Origin: Nocardia farcinica
GTDB taxonomy: Bacteria; Actinomycetota; Actinomycetes; Mycobacteriales; Mycobacteriaceae
Length of the DNA stretch: 64,000 nucleotides
Assembly: GCF_001182745.1 (NCBI RefSeq)
Contig: NZ_LN868938.1
Location: 1,426,001 to 1,490,000 of the forward strand
Direction of reading: 5' to 3'
The position numbers and the translations under genes were made by a program. Position 1 is the first letter of the stretch. The number at the start of each line of letters is the position of its first letter. This document shows positions 62,921 to 64,000 of this stretch, piece by piece. Under the pieces are notes generated by a model. That model saw only the letters and a list, made by a program, of their open reading frames with translations. It did no database searches and was not told the DNA's origin.

Positions 62921-64000
62921 GTGGCAGCAGAACAGATGGCCGCGGACTACGTCGTGGTCGGGACCGGGTCCGCGGGCGCGGTGGTCGCCCACCGGCTCAG
63001 CGAGGATTCCGGCACCCGTGTGGTGGCGCTCGAGGCGGGTCCGCCGGACAAGAACAAGTTCGCGCACATCCCGGCCGGATTCGCGAAACTGTTTCGCTCC
63101 GAACTGGACTGGGACTACCTGACCGAGCCGCAGCCCGCCCTGGACGGGCGCCGCATCTACTGGCCGCGCGGGCGGATGTTCGGCGGCTCCTCGTCGATGA
63201 ACGCGATGATGTGGGTGCGTGGCTTCCGCGCCGACTACGACGAGTGGGCACTGCTGGCCGGGGACGAGTGGGGCTTCGCCGCCGCGGTGGAGCAGTACCG
63301 GCGCATCGAGAACGTCCAGGACGCGCAGTACCCCGACGAGGGCACCGGAGGGCCGATCCACGTCGAGCACCAGCGCAGCCCGCGCTCCTCGACCGCGGCG
63401 TTCCTGACCGCGGTGCAGGAGTCCGGCTTCCCGGTGGAGCCGCCGAACCGCCCGCAGCCCAAGGGTTTCAGCCAGACCATGGTCACCCAGCACGGCGGCA
63501 GGCGGTGGAGCACCGCCGACGCCTACCTGAAACCGGCCATGCGCCGACCGAACCTCACCGTGCTACCCGAGGCGCTCGCCACCCGGGTGCTGTTCGAGGG
63601 CACGCGGGCGGTCGGGGTCGAATACCGCCGCGGCACCGAGACATTCGTGGTGCGGGCGCGGCGCGAGGTGGTGCTGTGCGGCGGTGCGATCAACAGCCCG
63701 CAACTGCTGATGCTGTCCGGCGTCGGCGACGCCGATGAGCTGGCCCGGCACGGCATCCCCGTGGTCCGGCACGCACCCGAGGTCGGCGCGAACCTCCAGG
63801 ACCACCTCGTCGCGGGCCTCGGTTACTCCGTCGAGGGCGATTCGCTCTTCGCCGCGGAGAAACCGAAGGAACTGCTGAACTACCTGTTGCGCCACCGCGG
63901 CATGCTCACCTCCAACGTCGGCGAGGCGTACGGGTTCGTGCGCAGCAGGCCCGACCTCGAGCAGCCGGATCTGGAGCTGGTGTACGCGCCCGCCCCCTTC
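62921..64000 (+). CDS. GMC-family oxidoreductase (choline dehydrogenase-like), 3' truncated
   Basis: The 360 visible codons encode a GMC flavoenzyme N-terminal region: the FAD motif VVVGTGSAGAVVAHRLSE (11-28), the GRMFGGSSSMNAMMWVRG flavin-attachment loop and the GMC signature 2 GGAINSPQLLMLSGVG. It resembles BetA-like dehydrogenases and mycobacterial Rv1279; the substrate cannot be assigned. GTG 62921 has GGAG eight bases upstream. The C-terminal substrate domain with the catalytic His-His/Asn lies beyond the window end. Confidence 0.88.
   Translation, partial: MAAEQMAADYVVVGTGSAGAVVAHRLSEDSGTRVVALEAGPPDKNKFAHIPAGFAKLFRSELDWDYLTEPQPALDGRRIYWPRGRMFGGSSSMNAMMWVRGFRADYDEWALLAGDEWGFAAAVEQYRRIENVQDAQYPDEGTGGPIHVEHQRSPRSSTAAFLTAVQESGFPVEPPNRPQPKGFSQTMVTQHGGRRWSTADAYLKPAMRRPNLTVLPEALATRVLFEGTRAVGVEYRRGTETFVVRARREVVLCGGAINSPQLLMLSGVGDADELARHGIPVVRHAPEVGANLQDHLVAGLGYSVEGDSLFAAEKPKELLNYLLRHRGMLTSNVGEAYGFVRSRPDLEQPDLELVYAPAPF

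Noticed and set aside
1..64000. CRISPR arrays, tRNA or rRNA genes, prophage modules
   Set aside because: No regularly spaced repeats of CRISPR size, no cloverleaf-like genes and no phage structural genes were recognised. A tRNAscan-SE and a CRISPR-finder run would be decisive.

Overview
The window is high-GC (about 70%) actinobacterial DNA, densely packed, with many GTG starts and 4-bp ATGA/GTGA gene overlaps. Several features point to the Mycobacteriales, most likely a Nocardia-like genus: a complete nuoA-N operon preceded by an Rv3143-type receiver protein, a CmtR-type metal sensor, F420/deazaflavin-type enzymes, a ChoD-like GMC oxidase and promoters typical of leaderless transcripts. The genus is an inference from gene content. 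No tRNA, rRNA or CRISPR array was seen.

Layout. 1-3058 is a four-gene conservon (histidine-kinase-like protein, roadblock protein, DUF742 protein, small GTPase), cut at its 5' end by the window edge. 3138-8494 holds an LLM oxidoreductase, a NUDIX/membrane-protein pair, a winged-helix protein, a TetR regulator, and the joined remnants of a dapA-like gene and a LysR gene. 8552-10795 holds dinB with an SOS box, a small membrane protein and the receiver-like protein. 11104-26917 is the respiratory complex I operon in the order nuoA to nuoN. In it nuoG carries a one-base frameshift, and nuoH and nuoI form one uninterrupted reading frame.

26959-35616 contains a hydrolase, an acetyltransferase, peptide deformylase divergent from a PadR regulator, a small P-loop kinase next to an IS5-type transposase remnant, and a four-gene operon (L-amino-acid-oxidase-like flavoenzyme, EamA exporter, HbpS/GlcG-like protein, amidohydrolase). 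35621-38827 holds a membrane-anchored solute-binding protein with an 18-bp coding repeat, a 15-bp minisatellite, and a DUF1772/TetR divergent pair with three repeated operator-like sites. 38851-41853 is a tightly coupled four-gene operon that pairs an Lgt-like membrane enzyme with a radical SAM protein resembling tetraether lipid synthase (Tes/MJ0619), plus two small membrane proteins. I consider this the strongest candidate for an undescribed system here.

41993-50572 carries HdeD-like and Imm5-like proteins, a CmtR-like sensor with its cation transporter and a perfect 7-6-7 operator, a large coiled-coil protein, a decayed membrane-protein gene, a 17-bp perfect hairpin, a RidA/WYL divergent pair, an LLM oxidoreductase and a lone tyrosine recombinase. 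50582-64000 carries an MFS exporter/TetR pair around a 25-bp palindrome, a deazaflavin-dependent oxidoreductase, a phosphodiesterase-fold protein, a secreted GH1 glycosidase, PucR and TetR regulators, an AurF-like diiron oxygenase behind a predicted TetR operator, a MerR regulator, and two GMC oxidoreductases, the last cut by the window end.
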